A stretch of DNA of 64,000 nucleotides from Paramarasmius palmivorus (taxonomy: Eukaryota; Basidiomycota; Agaricomycetes; Agaricales; Marasmiaceae): assembly GCA_037176845.1 (NCBI GenBank), contig JAYKXP010000055.1, positions 62,001 through 126,000 on the forward strand, written 5' to 3'. The translations under genes were made by a program, and so were the position numbers. The notes beneath the pieces are model-generated. The model was not told the DNA's origin and made no database searches. It was given only the letters and a program-made list of their open reading frames with translations. Numbering within the stretch: position 1 is the first letter of the stretch; the number at the start of each line of letters is the position of its first letter. Positions 1 through 9,827 of this stretch are shown piece by piece.

Positions 1-1036
1 CGGACACTACGAAATACAGTTTATTCGTTATCACAGCATGCGGTCTCTATACTATACTCAACGTAGGTTTATCTATTGTTGTTGCTTCCAAGGTGTTGAT
101 CATTGGGAATTTCTTGTAGACTTTCCTCAATGGTGCGCTATCCTACCAACAACCGGAATGACGATCGGGCTTGGGCGCAGGGCAAAGGCTGAGATATGTC
201 GCTAGGCTGATTCTTGGTACGTTCAAAGCGCTGCCAATAGACTAAGACCACTGAACAACCGATGCTCCTCAAATTGAAATTGCAGGTGGATTCCTACGTT
301 CCGCTGAGGATATCCAGCGCGGGCTTGCCGTGGTCTTCGTGGTCCCGGGTGACTTGCGAATAGATCAGAACATCGCCTAGGCCTTAATGTTGGCGGTTAG
401 GAGTTTGGTCGTTGCGTTCGGGTTATTGACCATGCGAAGACAAAGCGGACGATAAGCCACATAGTGGAAGACGGTATTGTTCGTGGCGAGCGTTCGCTTG
501 GCAATAGACAATGATCGCACCGTCAAAAGAACAAAAAAAGCTGCTTTAACTTCATTCTTCTATGCGCCGACATTTGGACCCACAGTCAATTGTATGATGG
601 TGTGTGTCCTCGTGTGAACTATATAACAACGCAATTGAAGACTTGTTAAGGTAAGCCGAGCGCTTGCTCACCAAAACAATGATATCCTTACACATACTCT
701 TCCCAGCCAACAATAACCGGAGCGTTGGCATGGCAATATCGAACACCTTCCATGCGACAGCTTTGATCGGAGCTTTGCATCCCATTGTGCGTATTATGGA
801 ACTCGCATAGTCGACGCCAAAACCACGACAAAAGACATGGTACTGCTGGATACGGCGGGTTTCCAAGTGTGTATGTAAGAATCCTCGCCCAAAGTCTATA
901 AAACTCACAATCTTTCGTTCAGATTCCTCAGACCAACAGGTCAACGCATACAGAACACCGAACAGGCCAGTTCTCCTTCATCTTTCGTTCTTTTTCGGTG
1001 AAGCTCTGAAACGTCGCCCCTTTTACACAGATTATC
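1..1036. other. Intergenic, no gene supported
   Basis: I see no reading frame with convincing codon structure or splice signals on either strand. It presumably carries the promoter of the gene that starts at 1037, but no clear TATA box is visible. Confidence 0.5.
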
Positions 1037-1988
1037 ATGCCAGCTTATAGTAACAACCCATACCAGTACCCGCCGTACTACGGTCACCAACAGTACGGTC
1101 AACCCCAACAGTACACTCACCATCAACAGAATCAGCCCCAGTACATTCAGCAGTATAGTCAGCCTCCATACGTTCAACCCCCGCAGAACCAGCCTCTGTA
1201 CATTCAGCAACCGCAGCACACTTCTCGCCAAGGAAATATCGTTTCTACCTTTGCCGGACGAATATACCAAAGTCACAATACAGGGCCCGAGAATACAACC
1301 CTGAATGGTACGCTCCTCATCGATGCCGGTCGCCTCGCTCCTGCCCGGTATGCAAAGCCAGTCGTTGGTGAATACACCGAAGAGGTGCAAGCCTTGCTCG
1401 GTGACATCACCTCCGACCCCCGCTCCACGGTATGCTACGATAGCTCCGACGCCGGGGATCAGAATGAGACTTACAACGGCTCTTTCTTGACGGGTAAGTA
1501 CTTTGACTAGAATACATCACCAATCCAACACGATGCTGACGCCGTTCAAAATCAAAGTCCCTATTGAAGATTATCATTCGAGGCGGCAGGTATGGGGCGC
1601 TTTGACTTGCGACCCTTCTCATGGATGGGAAGCGACCGTGCAAGCCATGCGATCTGAACCCTCGGCATTCGTCACCAAACACAACGGGAGGAAGAACGAC
1701 ATGTGGAATGGATGCCGCGACGCGCACACATCCCCGCTGTACCGACAAGGCGCACAGCCATTTTATTTCAAGGCCAGAAGCAGAGGCTCTAGGAATGTCA
1801 TACGAAATGGTTTGAATCTGTCCTTTCGATGTGAGTGAACCCGAAGTCAGGACGTCGCGACCGTAACTGACCGTTTTTTTTATCTAGATGACCATCTTGC
1901 TACTGGTTCTTCTGGTTTCGTTCAGGACCGTCATAACCAGACGTTCAATTGGATGAACGAGGGAGGGAAGACTTATACTGGCGCTTGA
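1037..1988 (+). CDS. Unrecognised protein with Q/P/Y-rich N terminus (276 aa)
   Basis: I do not recognise this family. Three exons (1037-1493, 1558-1830, 1888-1988) join in frame into 276 residues. Both introns (64 and 57 nt) have good signals: GTAAGT with a GCTGAC branch site and CAAAG end, and GTGAGT with a pyrimidine-rich TATCTAG end. Residues 1 to about 60 are low-complexity and rich in Tyr, Gln and Pro (repeats like QPQQY, PPYVQPP), resembling prion-like or RNP-associated tails. The rest is an ordinary globular-looking region with a Trp-, Asn- and Gly-rich end (motif FNWMNEGGKTYTGA). There is no signal peptide or membrane span. Splicing in three consistent phases makes a real gene likely; the function is unknown. 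Confidence 0.65.
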
Positions 1989-2642
1989 TTTCTGCGAATC
2001 TGAGATTGGCTTTGGGCTTGGGACACTGGAGACTTTGTCAACATGGGACTTGGACAATGTACGATTAGCTGTGTAAGATAGGACGTTTAATTGTTCTTAT
2101 GTTGTCTCCACGAAATACGCCTGACATATCATAAGTATATGAGCTATGGAAGTCTTCCCAGACCTTTAGTGGAAGGATATATAAAGGTCAACTCAGACTC
2201 AGAATCAGAAAAGCTCTGTCATGTTTCGAAGGGCCGTAAGCTGTACATAGTTTTTTATAATATGAAATGGATCAAATTACGTTTAGTATGGGAGTACATA
2301 TTGGCATTGACGCATGCCTGACGGTGGGCAGGATTTTGAACGTACATGCATGTATTTGTATACCCGTGGATTATAAACCCGTTGCCCTGATCTGTTCACT
2401 CTCGTATAGTCATGCAAGGAGCCTGAGTGGGAATTTAGCAACTATCGACAAGAAGCGTTCATGAGCCACATACTAGGAAGGATAGAATTGTTGCAGATGA
2501 TCATGCCTTCACCGAAGTTCCTTATGATGGATGATCTGTGACCAGCGCTATTCCTGATTACATGTCTATAACAACCAGAGAAACCTGCAGATGGTCACAG
2601 TAAACTTGCGTGAGAGACCGATAGACAGATATGACAACGTAC
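1989..2642. other. Intergenic, no gene supported
   Basis: AT-richer spacer with only short frames lacking coding character. It lies 3' of the gene at 1037-1988 and 3' of the possible minus-strand exons at 2643-3260. Confidence 0.4.
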
Positions 2643-3260
2643 CCCATGGTTTTTGCCAAGTTGTAGACTGCGGAACGGCATCAGTATTATCTTCATCCTG
2701 CTTGGTATCATCCGATGGGTAAACCAAAGAATCGTTCAGGGTAACATTATTGTTTGATGATATTCCCGCACATGAGGTTTCCGTTCGCTCATACGGATAC
2801 TCCAGCCGCCAGAAAACAGTGTCCTCGTTTCCTGTCAGTGTTCGTCTGGTATGCCACCATCCCGGATTTTGAAGTCGTTCACGGAGGCCAGCAATAAACA
2901 CCCGATGTGCTTCTTCCGGTTCTTCATACGGAGGGTAGTGAACCAGAAATGAGGGCACAGTATCGACAGGGTTGGTTTGCTCCTGAGATCCATCCTCAGT
3001 CTCGGGTTGCTGTTGTTCTATTGCGGAGGCTACAAGCAACCCTTGACTCCCAACGAGATTCGTGCGGAGGAAAATCAATGGCATTGGATGACACTGGATG
3101 ACATCTGATGCCTTCCGATAAGCCTGCAATCTAGCTGATGACAACCTATGACTCACGCAACGCGTGGATTGAAAATCTTCAGTTCATCTTCGAGGTTTTA
3201 ACTCACAAAGCTTTGCTGAACATCCACGAAGTCAACCAAGGTTATATCCACTGGAATTGT
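2643..3260 (-). CDS. Probable partial gene, unrecognised
   Basis: On the minus strand an exon at 3260-3207 (18 codons, ending in VDVQQSF) joins in phase 0, across an 84-nt intron, to a long exon 3123-2643. The intron has a GTGAGT donor and a GATTGCAG acceptor. The long exon encodes acidic and Trp-containing sequence (for example NPGWWHTRRTLTGNEDTVFW) and ends at a GTACGT donor just after KPWG. The 5' and 3' ends are unresolved. The start of the long exon overlaps a run of GGATGACAT-like motifs that resembles the dispersed repeat at 3853-4118, so part of it may be repeat-derived. No family recognised. Confidence 0.35.
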
Positions 3261-3449
3261 CTAGAAGGGATGCCGCCGTGGTGAGTGTTGTTGGCAAAAG
3301 GTACAGGGTCCGTGCACTATTTGCACGTGTTTCCACTGTCCCTGCGAATCCCTCACTTATACCTTGCCGTCGCTCTCCGACTTCTTTCCTCCCGACCCCC
3401 ACCATCTCCCGCCACGTCACCATCGTCCTCCGCTGAAGTTCAATCCAGT

Positions 3450-3617
3450 TCGCGTCTTGCACCAGACAGAATGCCTTAATACTTGTGGGAAAGGTTATTG
3501 AAGAGGTCTTGAGGTACGTGGCCTGCACTTAACGCGTCTTTCTTCCAATAATTCACTTCGTTTAGCAGGTTTTTCCAGACACGAAATGATCAAGAAGTAA
3601 CGGAAAGCGATACATAG
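3450..3617 (+). CDS. Possible 3' exons of an unrecognised plus-strand gene
   Basis: A textbook 55-nt intron (3514-3568, GTACGT donor, TTTAGCAG acceptor) joins two plus-strand stretches reading NALILVGKVIEEVLR and FFQTRNDQEVTESDT, with a stop at 3615-3617. The upstream part of the gene could not be modelled and overlaps open frames on the other strand. I treat this as weak evidence for a small gene, not a finished model. Confidence 0.3.
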
Positions 3618-3852
3618 ACTCCCCGACGCTGCTAGAGACCAGATTCGCCGTTTACATCGATACAACCCTTTGAATTTACCTCCTAACAGGCAGACACGCG
3701 TCGTCGGGTGAGACGATGGATATGTGCCTGGGTTTTTGAGGCGGATGCACGTAAGTGGCTATACTATGTGGTGCGGGTGTCGTCTAACATACAGTTTACA
3801 GTCTGTCTTCGTATCTTGACTTGAAGGGATGGACTTGGGATGTTGATATAGT

Positions 3853-4118
3853 CTGTAGCAACCTTGTACTGTAAAGTATGTAGTGGAATAGATGATATTC
3901 GATGCCTATTAATGAAAAACGGACGAAAACAGGATGAAAGAGCCTCCTAAGGAGAGCCCCGAATCCTCATCGGATGTTATTGGATGTCATCGTATACCGT
4001 CAGAAAGGGCGGCAAGTTAACGATGCTATACAATGACATCCAATGACATCCGATGCCTATAGTTCATCGGTTGTCATAGGCTGTCATCTGATATTGTCGG
4101 CGTAAATCTCGTTGGGCT
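3853..4118. repeat. Dispersed repeat, copy A
   Basis: This segment matches 44094-44265: both contain, in the same order, CTGTAGCAACCTTGTACT, GGATGAAAGAGCCTCCTAAG, GCCCCGAAT, TTATTGGATGT, AAAGGGCGGCAAGT, ATAGTTCATCG and a GATATTGTCG...TTCGTTGGG-like end. Copy A is longer and contains an internal inverted repeat: 3969-3993 is nearly the reverse complement of 4031-4055 (ACATCC/GGATGT-rich). It has no coding frame. It looks like a short non-autonomous element or an old fragment. Class unknown. Confidence 0.6.
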
Positions 4119-4166
4119 TGACTATCCTCTCGAAATTCAGGAATGTCGAAATCCGCCGCTTCCGCT

Positions 4167-4411
4167 TCAGGCTGCACGTTCACCCTGGGAGGCATCCACA
4201 AGAGGGGAGACCAGGCTAGCAAAATAAGTCTCAGCCAATACTCCCAGGATTGCATGCAGGTGAACTTACACCGTGGGCTCCAAAAGTGCAAGGCATATAC
4301 AGAATCCCAAAACTTCCATTTTTCTTCGTTCGACGACAAGAAAGATGTAAAGCCGAGATCTGGCTGAGAAAGTTCAGAGAGACTGGATGAAGAGGGATGT
4401 GGCGTTTGCAT
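4167..4411 (-). CDS. Small unrecognised protein (62 aa)
   Basis: Two exons (4411-4272 and 4215-4167) join in frame across a 56-nt intron (GTGTAAGT donor, TTTTGCTAG acceptor) and give 62 residues ending in QGERAA. The N-terminal half is Ser-rich, followed by an aromatic stretch (KWKFWDSVYALHFWSPR). No known domain. It sits just upstream, on its own strand, of the dispersed repeat at 3853-4118, whose presence may have shortened an older gene. Confidence 0.4.
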
Positions 4412-5176
4412 GAGAGTGGCAAGGGATAGGATAAAAAGGCAGTAGATGGATTTCCATCACGAAAGTATCTCTTTAAGAGAAGCCCTATAGTTGTGTATTG
4501 GCGTGCAGATTATCGTGATACCGTATCGTATGCTGTATAGCGATCAACCCCGAGTGCTAGTAGAAAGTATAACCTCGACGTCAGGTTACCGAGTGGTTTC
4601 GCCTTTTTTGAATAAAATATTACAACGCGGCCTCTCATGGTGACCCACAAAGGACAAACAATAGCTATGGTGCAGTTCAAACGTGCAAATGGTGTTCATT
4701 TGCGGTGGTCACGAGAGGTACACGTTTCTTGAATGGGTCCTTATCACACCTTGGTCGTACTCGGCGGCGAAAGGTGTCGAAGCGATGATCCTTGTATCAG
4801 AAGTCCAAAATCGCATTGTTGTATAGCTATTGGAGTGCTAGAACGCGACCTTTATCACCTATCTCGGGCCTTGAGATCTTGAGAACGATAAAACGCGCAC
4901 CTTCAATCCGGACAAGACATCTCCTGGTAATGTACTATGTGCTCAGAAGCATCTATGTTTGCCTCTTCGTACGGAGGACACAGCTGAGAGAAAATGAATC
5001 CAGATGTCGTCGACCTTCCCGCAAAGGCGACAGACCTGAACGAAGCGTAATGAGTAACAACTCAAGAAATCAAATAACATTTACGCAATGCGAACACTAG
5101 ATGACATTTCCAAGACCGAGGGTGCATCGGAAGGTAGTTGGAGATAATGGATCTACATACTGAATCAGAACTGTAA
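4412..5176. other. Intergenic, no gene supported
   Basis: Spacer between the small protein gene and the 3' end of the PSP-domain gene. Only short frames without coding character or splice pairs were seen. Confidence 0.4.
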
Positions 5177-6941
5177 TCATTCCTCGTCGGACATCTCCAT
5201 GTCAGATTCCTCAGACTCATCAACTTTCCTAGCATCTTTAACATCCAGGAGGATTGGTGGCGGAGATCCAGTCGGAGGCAGTGGAGGTGGCGGAGGTAGC
5301 GAGTTCAATGGTGGCGGCAGCGGGGGTGGTGTTGTCGACGGAGGAGGTGGCGGTTCTGATATTAAAGTCTGAGGTGGCGGGTGAGGCAAGTCGTCCCCAA
5401 CAGCAGGCAAGGCGAAGCCGTTGTACACCGGAAGAAGTGACGACGAGAAATATGTATTTGGGTAGGTAGCCCAGCGCCGAACAGGCTCCTGGTACCGGTC
5501 GTCCGAACTATCCAGAGTTCCCTCCGACACTGTTGCCGACTCATTGCAGATATCTTTATCACCTTCGTTTGGCTCGGAAAGTAATATGGTCTCTGTGGTA
5601 TCGGGAGTATCGAAAACGTAGAACTCGTTGGTTGTTGTGCCATCGCTAGTCTCGCCACCGGAACCAGAGAACTGATGTGCTATCCTCTCTCGCACCGCTT
5701 CCTGTGGATTCTCATGACTTGCCCAGCCCGGCGGATACCCCCATAAGGCCATATTCTGGAGCCATTCCGCCTGCAGATCAACACTATCGTCTTCCCCAAT
5801 ACCAAGAGCATCTCTAAGGCTCTGTTTGATAGCGAAATCCGATTCCGGATTTTGTGGCTGTACCTACCATAGATAGTAATCGACCAAACATGACCAATGA
5901 TGTGGACGGAGCCCTGCGGAGTCTTGACTCTAGACCCCGGAGCATTGCCTTATTAAGCCTTTCCAGAATGCGCCTTCTCGTGCACCCTTCCTGCCCCTTG
6001 GTGTCTTCATGAAGGTTGGATTAGGTTGATACCGACAGAAATAGTCAGCAGAAGCACAAAGTGCAGCTTGAATAGCATATACAATGAAATTAGTTACATA
6101 TTATCATGCAGCAGGGTCTAAGCACGGGTCCAACACGGCTCGGGAGGCATGAAGTGGAACGATGAGCACGTCTTGTTGAACATCGAGCGCAGTTGCACTC
6201 AGGCGTCGGGAGGTGTCGGGCGACAATTGATTGGAAATAAATTAGGCAATGTTCCGGAGTCTAGAGTTGAGGCCCCGCAGGGCTCCGTCCACGTCATTGG
6301 TCATGTTTGGTCGATTACTATCTATGGTAGGTACAGCCACAAAATCCGGAATCGGATTTCGCTATCAAACAGAGCCTAAGTTCAGGACCCTTGATTTCAC
6401 CTGGAACAAAGTGGTCCAGCCAAGAAAGCCTCGTTCGTTTCCAATCCTCTACGCTATAGAGCCTCCCCGAGAACTCATTGTGCCCAATTCGCTGCTCGTC
6501 GTAGAGGTCGCGGAAGAATTCGTAGTATTGTCTGGATAGAGCAACAAGTTCTCTGTCGACACGAAAGGGGCACGAGGAGACGTTGTGCTCGGGAGAGCCG
6601 CAGTTAAAACAATGCGGTATCAATGGGTCGGTGAAGAGGGAATCCTTGGAGTCTTCCTTGTCAGGATCTCCAATGACCAGCTCTGAATTTCGAAGGTATA
6701 TTCCATTAATGTATGAGCCTTTGCTCGCAGGCATCCAGGATGATACTACATCGGGGAGTTCGGGAAGGGTGTCGGAGAAGAAGAGGTATTCTGAGGGTAT
6801 ATGGGACAACTCGGATGATGAAAGAGCGGCGTCGCCATTCGCGGTAGGAGAAGAGGCTTTGGTGAAGCTCTGGCCCTGCGTCACCTTCACTTCGAGGTTT
6901 TCGGCTCCTTCTGCATATCTGGCTCTGTCTCCGCATCCCAT
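5177..6941 (-). pseudogene. ZCCHC8-like CCHC/PSP-domain protein, split by a MITE
   Basis: The minus strand encodes a CCHC zinc knuckle (CFNCGSPEHNVSSC, spacing CX2CX4HX4C), an aromatic/acidic helix-rich stretch, then a PSP domain and a proline-rich tail (PPPPPLPPTGSPPP) ending in an acidic segment (SEESDMEMSDEE). The PSP domain is recognised by GPELR...DALGIGEDD and LWGYPPGW. Family members (ZCCHC8 and relatives) act in nuclear RNA exosome targeting and splicing; a role here is by family only. The PSP domain is cut between Arg and Asp codons by the element at 5818-6376, which brings in a stop codon at once. Taking out the element and one TAA copy makes the frame continuous. The 5' end is uncertain: the frame is open upstream into the 3' end of the glutaredoxin gene, and Met codons exist at 6941 and 6734. 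Confidence 0.7.
5818..6376. mobile_element. Tourist/PIF-Harbinger-like MITE, 559 bp
   Basis: The ends are inverted repeats starting GGCTCTGTTTGATAGCG. The outer 83 nt of the two arms are identical, and similarity continues to about 135 nt (5818-5952 against 6376-6242) with a handful of changes. Three-base direct repeats TAA flank it (5815-5817 and 6377-6379). A 3-bp TWA target duplication and GG(C/G)-starting ends are typical of PIF/Harbinger elements and Tourist-type MITEs. The middle has no transposase frame, so it is non-autonomous. Near-identical ends suggest fairly recent insertion. Confidence 0.88.
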
Positions 6942-7323
6942 TTCTTCAATGCCTCCGTTACTACTGTTGCATCCCATCGGCCTTTCGCAATCTCTTTGCC
7001 CTCTAGATGTAACGCTGGGATCCAGTAAACATATTTCCGCTTCCACCTTTCCTGTCCAGGGTCCTGAATATTCACGATATCGAGTTGGAACTGTCGCTTC
7101 AAAAAGAAAAAAGTCAATATAACGCGATTGAATTTCACTATCAACAAACTCACCTGCTGTCTGACTTTGGCTAGCTCCTCTTTTGCTGTCTGTCGCCACA
7201 GACCGGTCAGTTTCGGGTAAATAATTTACAGCAGAGAAATCATACATCACACAGGGAACAATTTGGTCCAGAATAGAGGGTGAAACGAGGAAGACGAGAT
7301 GCAACGCGAATGGTAGCGCGCAT
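6887..7323 (-). CDS. Glutaredoxin-like protein (DUF836/YDR286C type), 107 aa
   Basis: Three exons (7323-7246, 7189-7154, 7096-6887) join in frame to 107 residues. The N terminus is Arg-rich and lacks acidic residues (MRATIRVASRLPRF), consistent with a mitochondrial presequence. A thioredoxin-fold start follows: FTLYSGPNCSLCD, with a CxxC pair at residues 22 and 25, then the DIVNI strand and a WIPALHL stretch with the cis-Pro at about 65. This matches the glutaredoxin-like DUF836 family (yeast YDR286C), which is thought to act in redox chemistry; the substrate is unknown. Introns of 56-57 nt have GTATGA and GTGAGT donors. The 3' end overlaps the open frame of the neighbouring PSP-domain gene on the same strand. 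Its promoter contains short tandem repeats near 7360-7398. Confidence 0.85.
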
Positions 7324-7359
7324 GTTGAGTCGAAGCGTGGGAACAGTTCTCAGTCAGGC

Positions 7360-7398
7360 GCTGTCAGGCGCTGTCATGCGTCACGCGTCACGCGTCAC
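7360..7398. repeat. Short tandem repeats upstream of the glutaredoxin-like gene
   Basis: Two copies of a CAGGCGCTGT unit are followed by three copies of a CGTCACG-like unit. They lie just 5' of the glutaredoxin-like start codon at 7323. They could be slippage products or protein-binding sites; nothing more can be said from one copy. Confidence 0.6.
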
Positions 7399-8358
7399 TG
7401 TCCGTACCTTCGACTCGTCCTCTCTCGTCCTCGTCGGTCTGCCTGAATTCATAATGAACGTCATGTTATGATCTTTTTTCGGCCCTCAGGAATCAAGATG
7501 CTGCTTCTTCAAATCTATCATTTTGTTCACTGTTCGGTGATTGATAGGCTGCTTCTAGTAACTCGGCAGCCCGCACGAGGACTCGAGCTTATAGTGGTGT
7601 AAACTCGGGAGGCTCAGGTAAGTACATCGCTTCTGCGTGAACCTTCTGGACCTAACGTGCCATCTCATACCTCGCAGGCGAAGCGAGGAGCGGTATATCG
7701 CTGGACTCTGCCGACCGATTTCCTGATGATTATAACTCACGATAGTCAGACGGCCCCCGAGGTACAGCTTGAGTGCTCAATCACTCGCTGGGCTGCGAAA
7801 TTATCTCAGAAATGGTGGCGTGGAACGTCAGGCAATCAATGTACCCGCGGTTTGCGTGGTCAGTCAGGGTTTTCCATTGATTCACCCCTTCACATTTGCA
7901 TTCGAATCACACAACACATGATGGACGGTTCGAGTTTGAGATCTGAATCGTGCTATAGCCTACTGGTATCTCAACGCTCCTTTTTCTTCTTTTTGTCCTA
8001 GAAGACTGACAGCACGAATCCCAGACCTGTTTCTCCTCCCTTTTTCCAATAGGTCTGACTGGAATTGCTTCTGACAGACATATGTCAAGCGGAGATAGAC
8101 TCAGACAGCTCCATACATCATCAGATGTTGTGGAGCAGTTGCTACACGGTTACACCGATTTGGCGAAATAGGCGATATCAGTTTCACGTTTCATTCTGTT
8201 ATGTTATCGAAGCCCCGACTATGTATAACTCTGCTCGAAGCATGAGACAGTACCCTTTCTTTCTTTTCACCCCCACCAACCCCCTGGTGAAAGAATCGCC
8301 TTTTATTCAACGACTTATCCTTACCACGCATCCATTCGTTCTTTTACGCCTCTGAATC
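7399..8358. other. Intergenic between divergent genes
   Basis: Spacer between the minus-strand glutaredoxin-like gene and the plus-strand Kre9-like gene; it should contain both promoters. The frames present on both strands lack coding character. A pyrimidine-rich stretch (CTTTCTTTCTTTTC-like, about 8255-8275) precedes the Kre9-like start. Confidence 0.4.
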
Positions 8359-8932
8359 ATGCAGTTCAAGACCACCGCTATTCTCGCTGCACTCGCTGCC
8401 GCTGTTACTGCTTCTCCCCTTGTCGAGAGAAAGCCTCTTGATGTTTGGAATCCAACGATTATCAGCCCGAATGCCTCCACTATCTGGGTAGTTGGTACTA
8501 CAGTTAATGTTACATGGTGAGTCTTAGGCTTTTGGTTGGGGAACGATGGTCTCATACGTGGCTTGCAGGGACACTTCCGATCAGCCCAAACAAATCTCCA
8601 ATGGTGCTGCTGTTCAATTAAGGAATGCCACTGGTCCTGGTACGGACGATGACTTTCATACGATGTCATTCCTAGCTGACTTGCCACTGTCCATCAGTTG
8701 GGTACTTGAAGGACTTCAACACCTTTGACCTCCGAACTGGATGGGTCGAAATCGAAGTTCCAGATGTTGATCCAGCAACCGACTATTATATTACCCGTAC
8801 GTGGCCACACAAACTCCTCTGACTTTTAGAGTTTCTCCTAACCGGTCTTTATCAGTCTTCGGCGATTCCGGTAACTGGAGCGACAAATTCGCAATCGTCG
8901 ACTCGGAAGAAGAACAGGAGACTACCTACTAG
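8359..8932 (+). CDS. Secreted Kre9/Knh1-like domain protein (134 aa)
   Basis: Four exons (8359-8516, 8569-8639, 8698-8796, 8856-8932) join in frame to 134 residues. Residues 1-19 form a signal peptide (MQFKTTAILAALAAAVTAS) followed by PLVERK, a likely Kex2-type processing stretch. The mature part has the Kre9/Knh1 N-terminal (Ser-Thr-rich GPI-anchored) domain marks: NVTW, DTSD, the FDLRTGWVEIEVPDV segment and LFGDSGN. N-glycosylation sites are present (NAS, NVT, NAT). The family is linked to cell-wall beta-1,6-glucan and cell-surface proteins, but no activity is known and no GPI signal is seen. Four related genes or relics lie at 41.4-49.8 kb. Confidence 0.85.
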
Positions 8933-9827
8933 GTATAGGGAAAGGGGTTTTGGTAACTATCTGCATGGACCTATGATCGGACTACTCTCTTTAGATACCT
9001 CACGCATGCACCGGTATGGATAATGGACTTCTTTAGTGATTACTTCTAGGACACTGCTTGCATAACGCATAATAGCATTGGCTATGTTCTTTCAAGATGA
9101 ACCTGACGTGAGCGCGTTCCGTCAACAGTCATATCAACAACATAAATGTTCCGCTCCCGCACAGTCCCGCCCTTCTCGGACAAATTCACGAACGGCTGCC
9201 TCGATTGCACCACATTCCGGTGCCCGTATTTGGCCGTGTTCTGGCCTGGTTCAGTGGACGTTTGAAGGTATCGTTCACTGTTGGACGAATTTTGCGCACG
9301 CGTTTACTCAGGATTCTTTCTGGGACGCCTATATGTACCTTGAAGTTAGAGCAAGGTTGAGTCAATTGAAAGTCCCTTGATGGCCCACTTTCCGTTCACC
9401 CGCGGCTATTAGTTTGATGTCCAGGGCGTAGTCAGAACGGCAGTCAGCCGGACGATTCTTCCAACCAAGCCGTTCAAATTTCCTGACATATTCTGGCTCT
9501 GAATTTCAGTGAATTTCCCGAGCATGTTAGAAACAGAACGGTTGAAAAAGGAAAGAAAAATAAAATTGGAGCCACAGAGTTGGAAAATTATGCGGTAGTC
9601 ATCTGTTTTGACGTAAGGGTTCCCAAGTGCCGCTGACGCAGCGGATTTGCTTTTTAACCTTTTGCCCATCCACCCGAGGCGCTGCCCCGACCTCCTTCGC
9701 CTCGACCTTCATCGTAGACTTGACTATGTCCCCCTACCATCTCTGAACCTTCGTTATCCTAAATATCCTATCTCTCGTCTCTACGCTTACGACCCACTCC
9801 TAATATCCCCAGACGACCCTTCGCACT
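8933..9827. other. Intergenic upstream of the flippase
   Basis: No supported gene. A CT-rich stretch (about 9660-9800: CGACCTCCTTCGCCTCGACC-like) just before the flippase ATG is typical of fungal housekeeping promoters and 5' UTRs without a TATA box. Confidence 0.45.

Noticed and set aside
5818..6376. The inverted-repeat element as an ordinary intron
   Set aside because: GT donors near its start are in phase 1 while AG acceptors near its end are in phase 0 or 2; length and inverted ends fit a MITE better.
7657..8001. 114-codon plus-strand frame between the glutaredoxin-like and Kre9-like genes
   Set aside because: No ATG-proximal features, no domain and ends in a poly-Phe run from a T-tract.
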